From Alkalibacillus flavidus (GTDB lineage: Bacteria > Bacillota > Bacilli > Bacillales > Alkalibacillaceae): a stretch of 64,000 nt of DNA. Positions 25,794 to 34,355 of this stretch are shown one piece after another (position 1 is the stretch's first letter; each line of letters opens with the position of its first letter). Location: the NCBI RefSeq assembly GCF_040545925.1, contig NZ_JBEPMX010000007.1:62001-126000 (forward strand). The letters are read 5' to 3'. A model generated the notes under the pieces. The model searched no databases. It had not been told where the DNA came from and saw nothing but the letters and a program-made list of their open reading frames with translations. Position numbers and translations under genes: made by a program.

Positions 25794-27230
25794 CTAAAAC
25801 GGCCATTCAAATTGCTCTTCAAGCCAGTCATTCGGGTTTTGCTCAATCGATTCTAGTTGCTGTTGCCACTTTTCAAGTAGCAACGAATCATACCATACGA
25901 CATCTGAACGTTCAATCGGTTGCACTGAGGCTTCAGCATCAAATTCGTGCTCACGTTCAACCGTTACCTCCCACTCGTTTAATGGTATATCAAGATCAAA
26001 TACCGACTCATCTTCTACGTTTAACACAATGGTCGTATCATGCGCTGCTTCACCTTCCGATGAACTATATCGTTCGTGAATGGTGCCGCTTAACGGCCTT
26101 GTGATTGCTTCATTCGCAATTGCGATATCGAAGTCGAACTCATCTTCCGTTGCCGTTGCTTGCCTTCCCCAATTCACACGAACCCCGTCAGCAAAATCCC
26201 AGTCAGGATATTCCACAATGAGCGATTGTGTTGTCTCAATATCTTCAGTCGGCGACTTCTGAGCTACGCTATCGAAACGAGCATCTAGAACCGTATCACC
26301 CGCATCAGACGTCACTAACAATCGACTTTCCATGGTTAGTTCATCTTCACGATCACCTGTCTTCATATTAAGTTCAATATCCCACGACGACATCTCATCG
26401 CTCACAGTCGTTGACCACGTTCTCTCGTGAACTTCTGAATCTTGATATGTCGCTTCATAATTAATTGCTTTTGCAACATGCATGTTTTCCCAGTGCATCA
26501 CCTGTTCGTTTGACAAAAGCTCTTCTGTTTTTAAATACTCTAATATATTTAACCACCATTCATTTGCTTGCGCTCGGTCAACTAAAATCGTGATCTTGTC
26601 TTCTGTGTCAGTCAAAGACTCTCGGTCAATGTCCAATTCGCGTAAATGGTTCAAAAATGTTTGAGCCGTTTGCCATACATTATCACCAAGATCAAGTTGC
26701 CGGCTGCGATTATGGCTATAAAATGTCGGCACAAAGGACAGTTCTTCATGATCAAAACCAACCGTATCGTTCATCCAATCACGAATGGCGACCAACGTTT
26801 CATCATCGTTCTGATACAAGCGACCGTTCAACCAACCAATGTTTGCTGTTGATAAATTAAAATCATATAATGCATGCGCTTTTTCAGGATTCATTGACCG
26901 TTCGGCATTTAAATGAGTCGACATTAAAACGCTTGTCAACCGATCGTATGCGTCTGAATCGCTACGACCCACAACATTAATCGATAAATCAGAAATCGAT
27001 GGCGCCGATATTAATTGATCTTGGATGTATGTTTTGTCTGGTTGTTCTATCGTCAAATGGTCCCGCATTTGATCGATCGTTTCTTGTTCAGCTTGAATAT
27101 AATCTGTGAGTGGATGCTGATTAACCCAAATGACTATGGCTGATACTGATATAATGATAAGCAAGATAATTATCCAGACGATTCGTTTCCAAACGCGATT
27201 CCAAACTAACCGATTGAACCACTGCTTCAT
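25794..27230 (-). CDS. Membrane-anchored extracytoplasmic protein, 478 aa, unrecognised
   Basis: First gene of the ABC-2 operon. One N-terminal membrane helix (about 18-36, IVWIIILLIIISVSAIVIWV) after a basic lead, then about 440 extracytoplasmic residues with no cysteine. The first half is helical and Asp/Glu/Trp-rich (LNGRLYQNDDETLVAIRDWM); the second half alternates short strands with a repeated 'E.....DTTIVLNVEDESVFDL' texture, suggesting a beta-sandwich. No lipobox and no catalytic motif. I do not recognise the family. Its position suggests a substrate-capture or membrane-fusion-like partner for the exporter. Confidence 0.6.
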   Translation of the reverse strand: MKQWFNRLVWNRVWKRIVWIIILLIIISVSAIVIWVNQHPLTDYIQAEQETIDQMRDHLTIEQPDKTYIQDQLISAPSISDLSINVVGRSDSDAYDRLTSVLMSTHLNAERSMNPEKAHALYDFNLSTANIGWLNGRLYQNDDETLVAIRDWMNDTVGFDHEELSFVPTFYSHNRSRQLDLGDNVWQTAQTFLNHLRELDIDRESLTDTEDKITILVDRAQANEWWLNILEYLKTEELLSNEQVMHWENMHVAKAINYEATYQDSEVHERTWSTTVSDEMSSWDIELNMKTGDREDELTMESRLLVTSDAGDTVLDARFDSVAQKSPTEDIETTQSLIVEYPDWDFADGVRVNWGRQATATEDEFDFDIAIANEAITRPLSGTIHERYSSSEGEAAHDTTIVLNVEDESVFDLDIPLNEWEVTVEREHEFDAEASVQPIERSDVVWYDSLLLEKWQQQLESIEQNPNDWLEEQFEWPF

Positions 27231-27331
27231 AGGGCAACCATCCGTCCTTACGTAATAGAATGGTTTTATTATACTATGTTTTCTGACACCCGTTAAGATA
27301 AGAAAGATTAAGATGATTAATATCTTGCATT

Positions 27332-27366
27332 AAAAAAAGCAGTACACCTAATTGGCGTACTGCTTA
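27332..27366 (-). terminator. sigI-rsgI terminator
   Basis: AGCAGTACGCC / GGTGTACTGCT, T-run TTTTTTT on the minus strand. The first arm overlaps the rsgI stop codon (27364-27366). Confidence 0.8.
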
Positions 27367-28899
27367 GTCATCATCTTCGTCCCAATCGTTGTCTCGCTCA
27401 CGTTCTCCGTCATCTTCGTTTCTTTCATCGCGTTCATCACGTTCGGGTTGATCATCGCTATCTTCTTCGTCATTGTTTTGACGATTTCGATTTGATTCAT
27501 CGTCCTCATCAGAACTGTCTTCTTGTTTCTGCTTGCCAGGTGGGCCATCTTCGCCAAAGACCGGATGATCATCTTTTTCATCATCTCGGTCGTCTTCTTC
27601 GCGTTGTTCACGTTCATCAGCTTGCTCACGATCGTCGTTTCGCTCATCATCCTGGTCGCTTTCCTCTTCTTCTCGCTCATCGTTTTCCTGCTTTCCCGGT
27701 GGACCGTCTTCACCAAAGACAGGGTGATCGTCTCGATCGTCTTCTTGTTCACCATCTCGGTCGTCACGGGTATCATCTTCATCTTGGTCATCATCATTCT
27801 CATCTTTTTGCTGTCCAGGCGGGCCATCTTCGCCAAACACAGGGTGATCATCTCGATCGTCTTCTCTTTGATCATTATCGTCATCACGCTGTCCAGGTGG
27901 TCCGTCTTCACCGAACACAGGATGATCATCTCGATCTCGTTCTGTTTCACGTTCATCATCCTCATCTCGGTCATCTTCTATATCAACTTCATCTAACTTA
28001 TCACGAAGTCCCTGTGGTAAATCGTCACGGTCCATTCGTTCTAAGAAGCGTGACAACACTTGTTCTATTTGACGATTGGATTCGTTTGATTCGTCACTTG
28101 AATCATTCGTTCCCGCATCACTATCGTTCGACCCGTCTTCTGATTGATTAGACACGTCAGTCGAATCAGTATTATCTGTTTCTTGATCATCGTCACGATT
28201 ATCATCATCTCGATCATTCGCTTCGTTTTGATCAAGCACTTGATTAGACGCGTAAAGAACATTCATAGATGTTCCCTCTTCTTCCGCCTGTTCGCGAATA
28301 TCTTGTGGGACTTCAAATAGTGTTAATTCATATTCGTCTTGAAATTGATTTTGCAAATCGTTGGAAAATGATTGTAAATATGAATCGTCTTCACCACTCA
28401 TGTCATTCGCATAACTAACACCGAACAAAATATCTCGTTCAGACTCCAAATAGCCTAAATCACGACTCGTCGTAATAACCTGAGATGATATTTCTTGTAG
28501 TGATTGCCCTTCAACATCACCTAATTCAGTTAGAACCGCTTCACCATCGTCATTTAACGGTTTTGCCTTAATAACGTCATACGATTCATCGACTTCAAAC
28601 GATACACTCGGGTTAATATCGACATTGATGTAAGCATAAGTGTCAGGTGATTGATTGGTCCACGATAATAACGGATAAATAATAGCTAAACTTAGCATAA
28701 TCGCGGCGGCCACTTTCCATTGGGGGGATAACGTTAACGAGCGCAACTTCGACATTAAACCTACTTTTTCTTCAAGCGGTGTAAACTGAACTTCTTCACC
28801 AATATCATGTGTTCTGTCAATCGTCGTTTTATAAAAACCACCATCAGCTGTCATCACAACGGCGTAACGTTTTTTATGTTCTACGACAATCCCCTTCAT
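27364..28899 (-). CDS. rsgI: Anti-sigma-I factor RsgI with four tandem HPVFGEDGPPG repeats
   Basis: 511 residues. N-terminal RsgI_N domain in the cytoplasm (about 1-50, MKGIVVEHKKRYAVVMTADG) binds SigI. One membrane helix lies at about 59-77, followed by the extracytoplasmic RsgI domain (YAYINVDINPSVSFEVDESY). From about 220 on, the protein is Asp/Glu/Arg-rich low complexity. Embedded in this tail are four near-identical 13-residue units DDHPVFGEDGPPG beginning near residues 323, 349, 389 and 442. The start codon overlaps the sigI stop by four bases. Regulation: sequesters SigI until an envelope signal releases it. Confidence 0.9.
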   Translation of the reverse strand: MKGIVVEHKKRYAVVMTADGGFYKTTIDRTHDIGEEVQFTPLEEKVGLMSKLRSLTLSPQWKVAAAIMLSLAIIYPLLSWTNQSPDTYAYINVDINPSVSFEVDESYDVIKAKPLNDDGEAVLTELGDVEGQSLQEISSQVITTSRDLGYLESERDILFGVSYANDMSGEDDSYLQSFSNDLQNQFQDEYELTLFEVPQDIREQAEEEGTSMNVLYASNQVLDQNEANDRDDDNRDDDQETDNTDSTDVSNQSEDGSNDSDAGTNDSSDESNESNRQIEQVLSRFLERMDRDDLPQGLRDKLDEVDIEDDRDEDDERETERDRDDHPVFGEDGPPGQRDDDNDQREDDRDDHPVFGEDGPPGQQKDENDDDQDEDDTRDDRDGEQEDDRDDHPVFGEDGPPGKQENDEREEEESDQDDERNDDREQADEREQREEDDRDDEKDDHPVFGEDGPPGKQKQEDSSDEDDESNRNRQNNDEEDSDDQPERDERDERNEDDGERERDNDWDEDDD

Positions 28900-29636
28900 T
28901 CACTCACCCCCTTAACGTATTCTTTTAAGTATTCGAAATCCTCTACCAAAAGCACAAAGACAGCCAAAATGTATTTACGATTTCGCTCGATCGTTTTTTT
29001 GCTCACATTGACATGGGGTTCAATCTGTTTAATCGGTAAACGCTTCTTATCTAAAACATATTCACGTAGCGCGTCATCTTGATACACGTATTGCGCGACG
29101 TCTTGAGCCGATTGCCTTGCATCTTCGTGCTTCGGTGAGATGGTTGCTAATTCGGCAAACGATAATTTAAAATCCTTTAATCGGTCGTTATACTCCTCGA
29201 TTTCAATTTGGCGATACCAATTGTCTTGTGCTTTGGCGTATTCGTCTTTAGACACTTGCGATACACGCCATTCAGTTGTCGATGGTTCGTCCTCATCCTC
29301 CGACTGGTCCAAAGACATCGTTGTTACATCATCCGCTTCTTTTCGAATGTAATCAATCACTTTTCGCGAAATAACGAGTTTAGCAAATGTTAAAAAACTA
29401 CTACCTTTATCCTTTGAATACGAATCAATTGCATCGTTAAAAGCCATAAGGCCAATACTAAATTCATCGTCTTGTTCAGGATTAATATAACGTTTACAAA
29501 CATTCGATACAGCTTTTGCGATAAACGGTTGATAACTCGATAACAGATGATGACGGGTTTCATCATCCCCTTGCTGAACGGCTAACACCTGTTCTTCGAG
29601 GGGAACGTCTTCTGTCTTTTTGAGACGTTGTAACAC
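28896..29636 (-). CDS. sigI: RNA polymerase sigma factor SigI
   Basis: 246 residues. Sigma region 2 is visible (SYQPFIAKAVSNVCKRYI, then DDEFSIGLMAFNDAIDSY and FLTFAKLVISRKVIDYIRKE), followed by the SigI-type C-terminal domain (LPIKQIEPHVNVSKKTIERN). SigI directs heat and envelope-stress genes and, in some species, wall-hydrolase genes. GTG start at 29636 in a GGGGTGATGAGGGGT context. Coupled to rsgI by a 4-bp overlap, the invariant arrangement of this pair. Confidence 0.93.
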   Translation of the reverse strand: MLQRLKKTEDVPLEEQVLAVQQGDDETRHHLLSSYQPFIAKAVSNVCKRYINPEQDDEFSIGLMAFNDAIDSYSKDKGSSFLTFAKLVISRKVIDYIRKEADDVTTMSLDQSEDEDEPSTTEWRVSQVSKDEYAKAQDNWYRQIEIEEYNDRLKDFKLSFAELATISPKHEDARQSAQDVAQYVYQDDALREYVLDKKRLPIKQIEPHVNVSKKTIERNRKYILAVFVLLVEDFEYLKEYVKGVSE

Positions 29637-29664
29637 CCCTCATCACCCCCAACTATTATATATT

Positions 29665-29691
29665 TTCGTTTTAGTTAACTCATTTATGGGT
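29665..29691 (-). promoter_or_regulatory. Possible SigI-type autoregulatory promoter
   Basis: Minus strand ACCCAT (29691-29686), 17 bp, CGAA (29668-29665), about 30 bp before sigI. B. subtilis SigI promoters have an ACCCCC-like -35 and a CGAA -10; only part of the -35 matches, so this is tentative. Confidence 0.35.
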
Positions 29692-29692
29692 A

Positions 29693-30505
29693 TTATTGGC
29701 GATTTTCCTCATGAAACGCATCGATCGGAATCGCCAGTCCAATCCGACCACGCTCATCATCATCTCTCGTCGCAAAAATGACCGCGACGACTTCTCCTGA
29801 CGTATTGATGACTGGGCTTCCACTATTACCGCTATAAATTGGCGCATCGAGCATTAGCACTTCTGTTTCCACATTGTTTGATGTTGTTTCGCCGATAATT
29901 TCTCCCTCATTGGCAATGCCGCTAAATCCGAGTGGGCTACCGATAAAATAAAACGGCTCCCCTTCGTAATAAGTCGTTTCATCCGCCAATGGAAGTGTGT
30001 CTTGACGTGTTTCATCCTGTAGATCTAACACGGCTAAATCAAGCTCTGGATAACGCCGATCGACCGTCGCACCATAAGGCCCATCTTCTTTAAAATAAAT
30101 ATGAAGTCGCTCATAGTTTTCTATCACATGATCATTCGTTAACACTTTCTCGCCGTTTGCAAAAGCAAACCCTGTTCCACGACTATTGCCTGCATCAATC
30201 GTTGCAATGGATTCGCGGTATTGTTGTACTTCATCATCCGTTAACAACTGCGCTGACGTTTTCAAAAAATCAATAGCAGGTATTGAAACCATAACAGGTA
30301 ACGTCGCGAAAACATTAATGACCATGAACAACGCAATTAACCAAAACAACCACTTCGGAAAAGGACGTCGTTTCCGTTTTTCAGGCTCCTTACGTTGCTT
30401 CGTATATTTATTGTCTTCTAAAATATCTTTCACATCTGTCTCATCTAAATCTTCATAAAGATCCGTTTCATCTTCTGTTTCGAGTCGTTTATCATCGTCT
30501 CGCAT
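29693..30505 (-). CDS. Membrane-anchored trypsin-like serine protease (no PDZ)
   Basis: 270 residues from ATG 30505 (GAGGGATAGT upstream). An acidic, then basic cytoplasmic lead (about 1-50), a single membrane helix (about 51-71) and an outside trypsin-fold domain. The triad is intact: His126 (NDHVIE), Asp156 (LDLAVLD) and Ser228 (GNSGSP). Unlike HtrA/DegP there is no PDZ domain. It is probably a quality-control or signalling protease at the outer face of the membrane. It lies just upstream of sigI on the same strand without an obvious terminator, so readthrough into sigI is possible. Confidence 0.85.
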   Translation of the reverse strand: MRDDDKRLETEDETDLYEDLDETDVKDILEDNKYTKQRKEPEKRKRRPFPKWLFWLIALFMVINVFATLPVMVSIPAIDFLKTSAQLLTDDEVQQYRESIATIDAGNSRGTGFAFANGEKVLTNDHVIENYERLHIYFKEDGPYGATVDRRYPELDLAVLDLQDETRQDTLPLADETTYYEGEPFYFIGSPLGFSGIANEGEIIGETTSNNVETEVLMLDAPIYSGNSGSPVINTSGEVVAVIFATRDDDERGRIGLAIPIDAFHEENRQ

Positions 30506-30634
30506 ACTATCCCTCGTTTGACCGTGCGTATTGCTTGTTAGCATATCGTGTCACCCGACCGCACGCAAGGCTAACTGTTTCGGATTATACCAAACATTCG
30601 ACACAACATGTATAACAAGCCGATTACAACATGA

Positions 30635-31645
30635 TTACATACTTAATAATAGCACAATGACTAGTGTTACGAATATAACGGCAACGACAATAAACGATAA
30701 TACCCGTGAAACATTAATCGTCACTTCTTCCTTCCATTTCATCGGACGAATCCCGCTTAAAAAGAAAATAATAATACCGCTCAAAAAAATACACGTCACA
30801 TTCGTCATGATGAGTAGAAATGACCAATACGTATCGATCCATAACGTCTGTCCAATCGAAATACCAAACGTGACAGTCGGTGGCAGTAGCGCAACGGCAA
30901 CCATCACACCGACCATCCCACTCGACACGCGGTTTAATAACGCTAAAGCACCCGCTGAACCTGATGCTAAGGCAATTACAATATCCGCAAACGACACCAT
31001 CGTCCGTGACGTATACTGCGTCGTTTCTGTCCCTTCCTCAAACATAAACCCAAACGCCGCCGCAATCGAGACAATCATGACAAATCCTATGGCTAACGTT
31101 AAGAAAGCGCGCCACAACCTAAACACATCCCCTAGTACAGCTGCGAATGACACCGAAATAGCCGGGCCAATTAACGGAGCAATCGCCATCGCACCAATGA
31201 CAACAGCTTCACTATCATTAATAAAGCCACCTGTTGCCACCATCGCCGAAAAAATAATCAACAACGTGTAATTGAGCGTTAATTTGCTCTTTTTCTCAAT
31301 CGTGTGCATCAACTCTTGTCGACTCGCACGTAACAATTTACCTTGATCATCATCTTCCTGTTCATCTTGTTCTTTCGGATTATCACGCTCTTGAATCGCT
31401 TGTCTCGACAAATACGTATTAACTGGAAACAAGATTGTCTCAAACCCATCCGCAAGTGACGACACCGCTTCTAAGTAATCTAATATATCTTCCACATCGT
31501 CATCTTCTACAACGATTCGAACTAACACACGATCCTCTAATTCATACGCTTTCCACACACTTTCTTGGCTGAACCCTTCTAACGCTGGGGTCACATTGTC
31601 GTATTGTGTTTTCGGAATATACACTTCAATCAGTTGCATCCCCAT
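30635..31645 (-). CDS. DUF389 (TIGR00341) family membrane protein
   Basis: 336 residues. A soluble N-terminal domain (about 1-120; MQLIEVYIPKTQYDNVTPAL, ferredoxin-like) is followed by six hydrophobic helices with the family hallmark FINDSEAVVIGAMAIAPLIGP, then LASGSAGALALLNRVSSGMVGVMVAVALLPP. Function of the family is not established. ATG at 31645 after AAGGAGCGTG; a second ATG two codons later is possible. Confidence 0.85.
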   Translation of the reverse strand: MGMQLIEVYIPKTQYDNVTPALEGFSQESVWKAYELEDRVLVRIVVEDDDVEDILDYLEAVSSLADGFETILFPVNTYLSRQAIQERDNPKEQDEQEDDDQGKLLRASRQELMHTIEKKSKLTLNYTLLIIFSAMVATGGFINDSEAVVIGAMAIAPLIGPAISVSFAAVLGDVFRLWRAFLTLAIGFVMIVSIAAAFGFMFEEGTETTQYTSRTMVSFADIVIALASGSAGALALLNRVSSGMVGVMVAVALLPPTVTFGISIGQTLWIDTYWSFLLIMTNVTCIFLSGIIIFFLSGIRPMKWKEEVTINVSRVLSFIVVAVIFVTLVIVLLLSM

Positions 31646-31682
31646 CTAATTCACGCTCCTTACTTGTCTTATCGATAGTCTT

Positions 31683-31712
31683 TACATATTTTCACCAAAC
31701 CATCACATACTA
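31683..31712 (+). promoter_or_regulatory. Sigma-G/F-type promoter of gerKA-KB-KC
   Basis: TACATA (31683-31688), 17 bp, CATACTA (31706-31712), 28 bp before the gerKA start. The -10 is a perfect forespore box; the -35 differs in its first base. Confidence 0.6.
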
Positions 31713-31740
31713 AGACAAATTCTGCGTAAGGGAGCCTATT

Positions 31741-33213
31741 ATGAAACGTCGAACTCGTAAGTCAACTTATTTTCCGTGCAAATTAGACAACTTAAAGCAA
31801 GACGTAACAAAACAATTCTTTAATGGGTCACCTGATGTAGCTGCCAAAACGGTAAATACACAACATGATAAGCTCCTTATAATTTATATGGATTATCTAG
31901 TACTTGAAAAAGAAGTTCAAACAAATATTATCTCGAAAGCACAAGGAGCCAAACAATTAGACTACGACACACTCAAAAGTTCGATCCCTGTAACCGATAT
32001 TATTGAACTAAAAACTTTGAACGAAATTGGATCTGCCATGTTAGAAGGCTACGTTATCCTGTATACCGAAAAATCACAAACATGTTTAGCAATACCTGCA
32101 CCAAGAATCGATCAACGTAAACCGGAAAAAGCCGAAACAGAATCACTCATATTCGGTCCACGTATCTCTTTTTCTGAATCAATCGATACGAATATGAATT
32201 TCATTCACAAGCGGCTAGATACGCCAACGCTTGCAGTCGAAAAATTTATTGTCGGTGATACGATTCCTTCAGAAGTGCGACTCGTCTATTTATCAGATAT
32301 CGCCAATGATGAAGCGATTCAAGAAATGCGATCACGTTTAAACTCACTAAAGATCGATGACGCCATGGAGTCGTCAGCTTTAACACAGTTTATTGAAGAC
32401 AATTCGTATTCTATTTTTCCGCAATTTCTTGTGACGGAGTTACCTGATCGGTTTTGTTATTCGTTAAAAGAAGGACGAGTAGGCTTATTAGTCGACAAGA
32501 GCCCATCCGGGATTATCGCCCCCGTTTCATTTTTTAGTTTTTTTCAGACGACTGAAGATGTTTATACCCGTTGGAATATGGGGGCATTTATCCGCTTAAT
32601 GCGAATTATAGCCATGATCTTATCAATTACACTTACACCAACTTATGTTGCGGCATTAACGTATCATTACGAGATTATACCAGATGCCTTACTCGTATCA
32701 CTCGGTCATTCGAGGACGAGGGTTCCGTTTCCGCCATTACTCGAAGCCCTCATACTCGAATTTTTAATTGAACTTATACGTGAGGCTGGAGCACGTTTGC
32801 CAACGAAAGTCGGTCAAACGATGGGTATCGTGGGCGGTATAGTCATTGGACAAGCTGTCGTACAAGCTGGGTTCACAAGTAATATTCTCATCATCATTGT
32901 CGCGTTAAGTGCTCTTGCTTCTTTTACGACACCGAGCTACTTGATGGGGTCAGCGATTCGTATTATACGTTTTCCGCTTATGTTGTTTGCGGGTTTCTGG
33001 GGATTTATCGGTCTCATATTTAGCTTTGCGTTTATTGCGATTCACCTTGTGAAACAACGTTCACTCAACTTCCCATATTTCGTGCCGATATACCCGTTTC
33101 AACCGCGTGATTTCAACAATTCATTTATTCGACTTCCGTTTTTATGGAGTACGAAACGTGCTTACTCTAACCGTCCAAAACAAATTCGTCGTTTTCCAAA
33201 ACCAAAACGTTAG
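31741..33213 (+). CDS. gerKA: Spore germination receptor subunit A (GerKA/GerAA family)
   Basis: 490 residues. A large soluble N-terminal domain (about 1-270) precedes the GerA membrane region: FGPRISFSESIDTNMNFIHK, LVDKSPSGIIAPVSFFSFFQ, LLEALILEFLIELIREAGAR and the LPTKVGQTMGIVGGIVIGQA block, with about five helices up to 440. It forms the nutrient germinant receptor with the next two genes in the spore inner membrane. A sigma-G-like promoter and GGGAG ribosome site precede it. I use gerK as the symbol because of overall similarity; which Ger locus it orthologises is not certain. Confidence 0.88.
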   Translation: MKRRTRKSTYFPCKLDNLKQDVTKQFFNGSPDVAAKTVNTQHDKLLIIYMDYLVLEKEVQTNIISKAQGAKQLDYDTLKSSIPVTDIIELKTLNEIGSAMLEGYVILYTEKSQTCLAIPAPRIDQRKPEKAETESLIFGPRISFSESIDTNMNFIHKRLDTPTLAVEKFIVGDTIPSEVRLVYLSDIANDEAIQEMRSRLNSLKIDDAMESSALTQFIEDNSYSIFPQFLVTELPDRFCYSLKEGRVGLLVDKSPSGIIAPVSFFSFFQTTEDVYTRWNMGAFIRLMRIIAMILSITLTPTYVAALTYHYEIIPDALLVSLGHSRTRVPFPPLLEALILEFLIELIREAGARLPTKVGQTMGIVGGIVIGQAVVQAGFTSNILIIIVALSALASFTTPSYLMGSAIRIIRFPLMLFAGFWGFIGLIFSFAFIAIHLVKQRSLNFPYFVPIYPFQPRDFNNSFIRLPFLWSTKRAYSNRPKQIRRFPKPKR

Positions 33214-33245
33214 AAATTGATTAAGGACAGATTAAAGGTGCTATT

Positions 33246-34355
33246 ATGCAAGAAAAACTTAATGTGCCCAATCATCAAAAACTTAAAGCGATCTATCTCG
33301 TTATCGTTTTACACACGATGCAAATCGGCGTCGGTATCGCAGGATATCCTCGTATTGTATTTATCGAGGTTGGACGGGATAGTTGGATAGCTATATTAAT
33401 CGCAGCCGCTACCCTACACATAGCTATTGCTTGTAGCGTTTATGTGCTTAATAGTTTTCAAAGCGAAGACTTACACGGGATCTTAACGCAAACATTCGGA
33501 AAATGGTTTGGAAAACTTTTCACCTTATTATTCATTGCCTACATCTGGTTGATGTTTTTAAGTATTATGCTTAATTACGTCGAGTTTGTGCAAGTCTTTG
33601 TTTTTCCTGATATGACGTCATGGTTTATCGCGGCTTGCCTCCTTGTTCTTGTATTATATGCCGTTCAAGGTGGTGTACGCGTTGCTGTTGGGGCTAGTGT
33701 CGTTTTCTTTTTCGGTGCCATTTGGATGCTCATCATTCTCATTCAACCTATCGGGATGATTCAATTTGATAATTATTTTCCTGTATTTGAATCATCACCT
33801 CAAGAACTGTTACAAGGTGCACTAAAGACTTCGTACTCACTTATTGGCTTTGAATTAATTTGGGTATTATATCCATTTATTCGTGGACGTCAACACGTTC
33901 ATCGTTATAGTCAATGGGCGATGGCTTTTACAATCTTAATGATGATGTTTATTACGATGATTTCGATCGGTTTTTATAGTAGTGAACAGTTAAAAGGAAA
34001 AATTTGGCCATTGTTATCAATGATTAAAGTCGTTTCATATCCCATGTTCGAACGCTTCGATATCGTTACGGTTGCTTTATGGATGGTTATTGTCTTACCT
34101 AACCTCATTTTACTAGCTTGGATGTCGAGTTTTAGCTTGAAACGTATATTCGGTGGGCAAAATAAATATTACCTTTATCTCATCTGTTTGATTGCATTTA
34201 TTTGTCAATTTCATTTTGATAATCGATACTATGTTAATTTCTTCACAGACTGTGTCGGCAAAGCCGGGTTATTCTTCGGTTTTGTGTTTCCAATCCTTAT
34301 GGTTCCGTTTGCTATGTATCATCGCCGGAAAGGAGCCAAACAACATGCAAAATAA
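33246..34355 (+). CDS. gerKB: Spore germination receptor subunit B (GerKB family permease)
   Basis: 369 residues with about ten membrane helices, amino-acid-permease-like (spore_permease family; GVGIAGYPRIVFIEVGRDSW, then LIGFELIWVLYPFI). Subunit B takes part in germinant recognition. It starts 32 bp after gerKA and overlaps gerKC by 11 bases, so the three genes form one operon. Confidence 0.9.
   Translation: MQEKLNVPNHQKLKAIYLVIVLHTMQIGVGIAGYPRIVFIEVGRDSWIAILIAAATLHIAIACSVYVLNSFQSEDLHGILTQTFGKWFGKLFTLLFIAYIWLMFLSIMLNYVEFVQVFVFPDMTSWFIAACLLVLVLYAVQGGVRVAVGASVVFFFGAIWMLIILIQPIGMIQFDNYFPVFESSPQELLQGALKTSYSLIGFELIWVLYPFIRGRQHVHRYSQWAMAFTILMMMFITMISIGFYSSEQLKGKIWPLLSMIKVVSYPMFERFDIVTVALWMVIVLPNLILLAWMSSFSLKRIFGGQNKYYLYLICLIAFICQFHFDNRYYVNFFTDCVGKAGLFFGFVFPILMVPFAMYHRRKGAKQHAK

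Noticed and set aside
27348..28151. Several long frames on both strands over the rsgI tail (Met/Lys/Thr-rich or His/Leu-rich)
   Set aside because: They are frame shadows of GAY/GAR-rich acidic repeats in rsgI.
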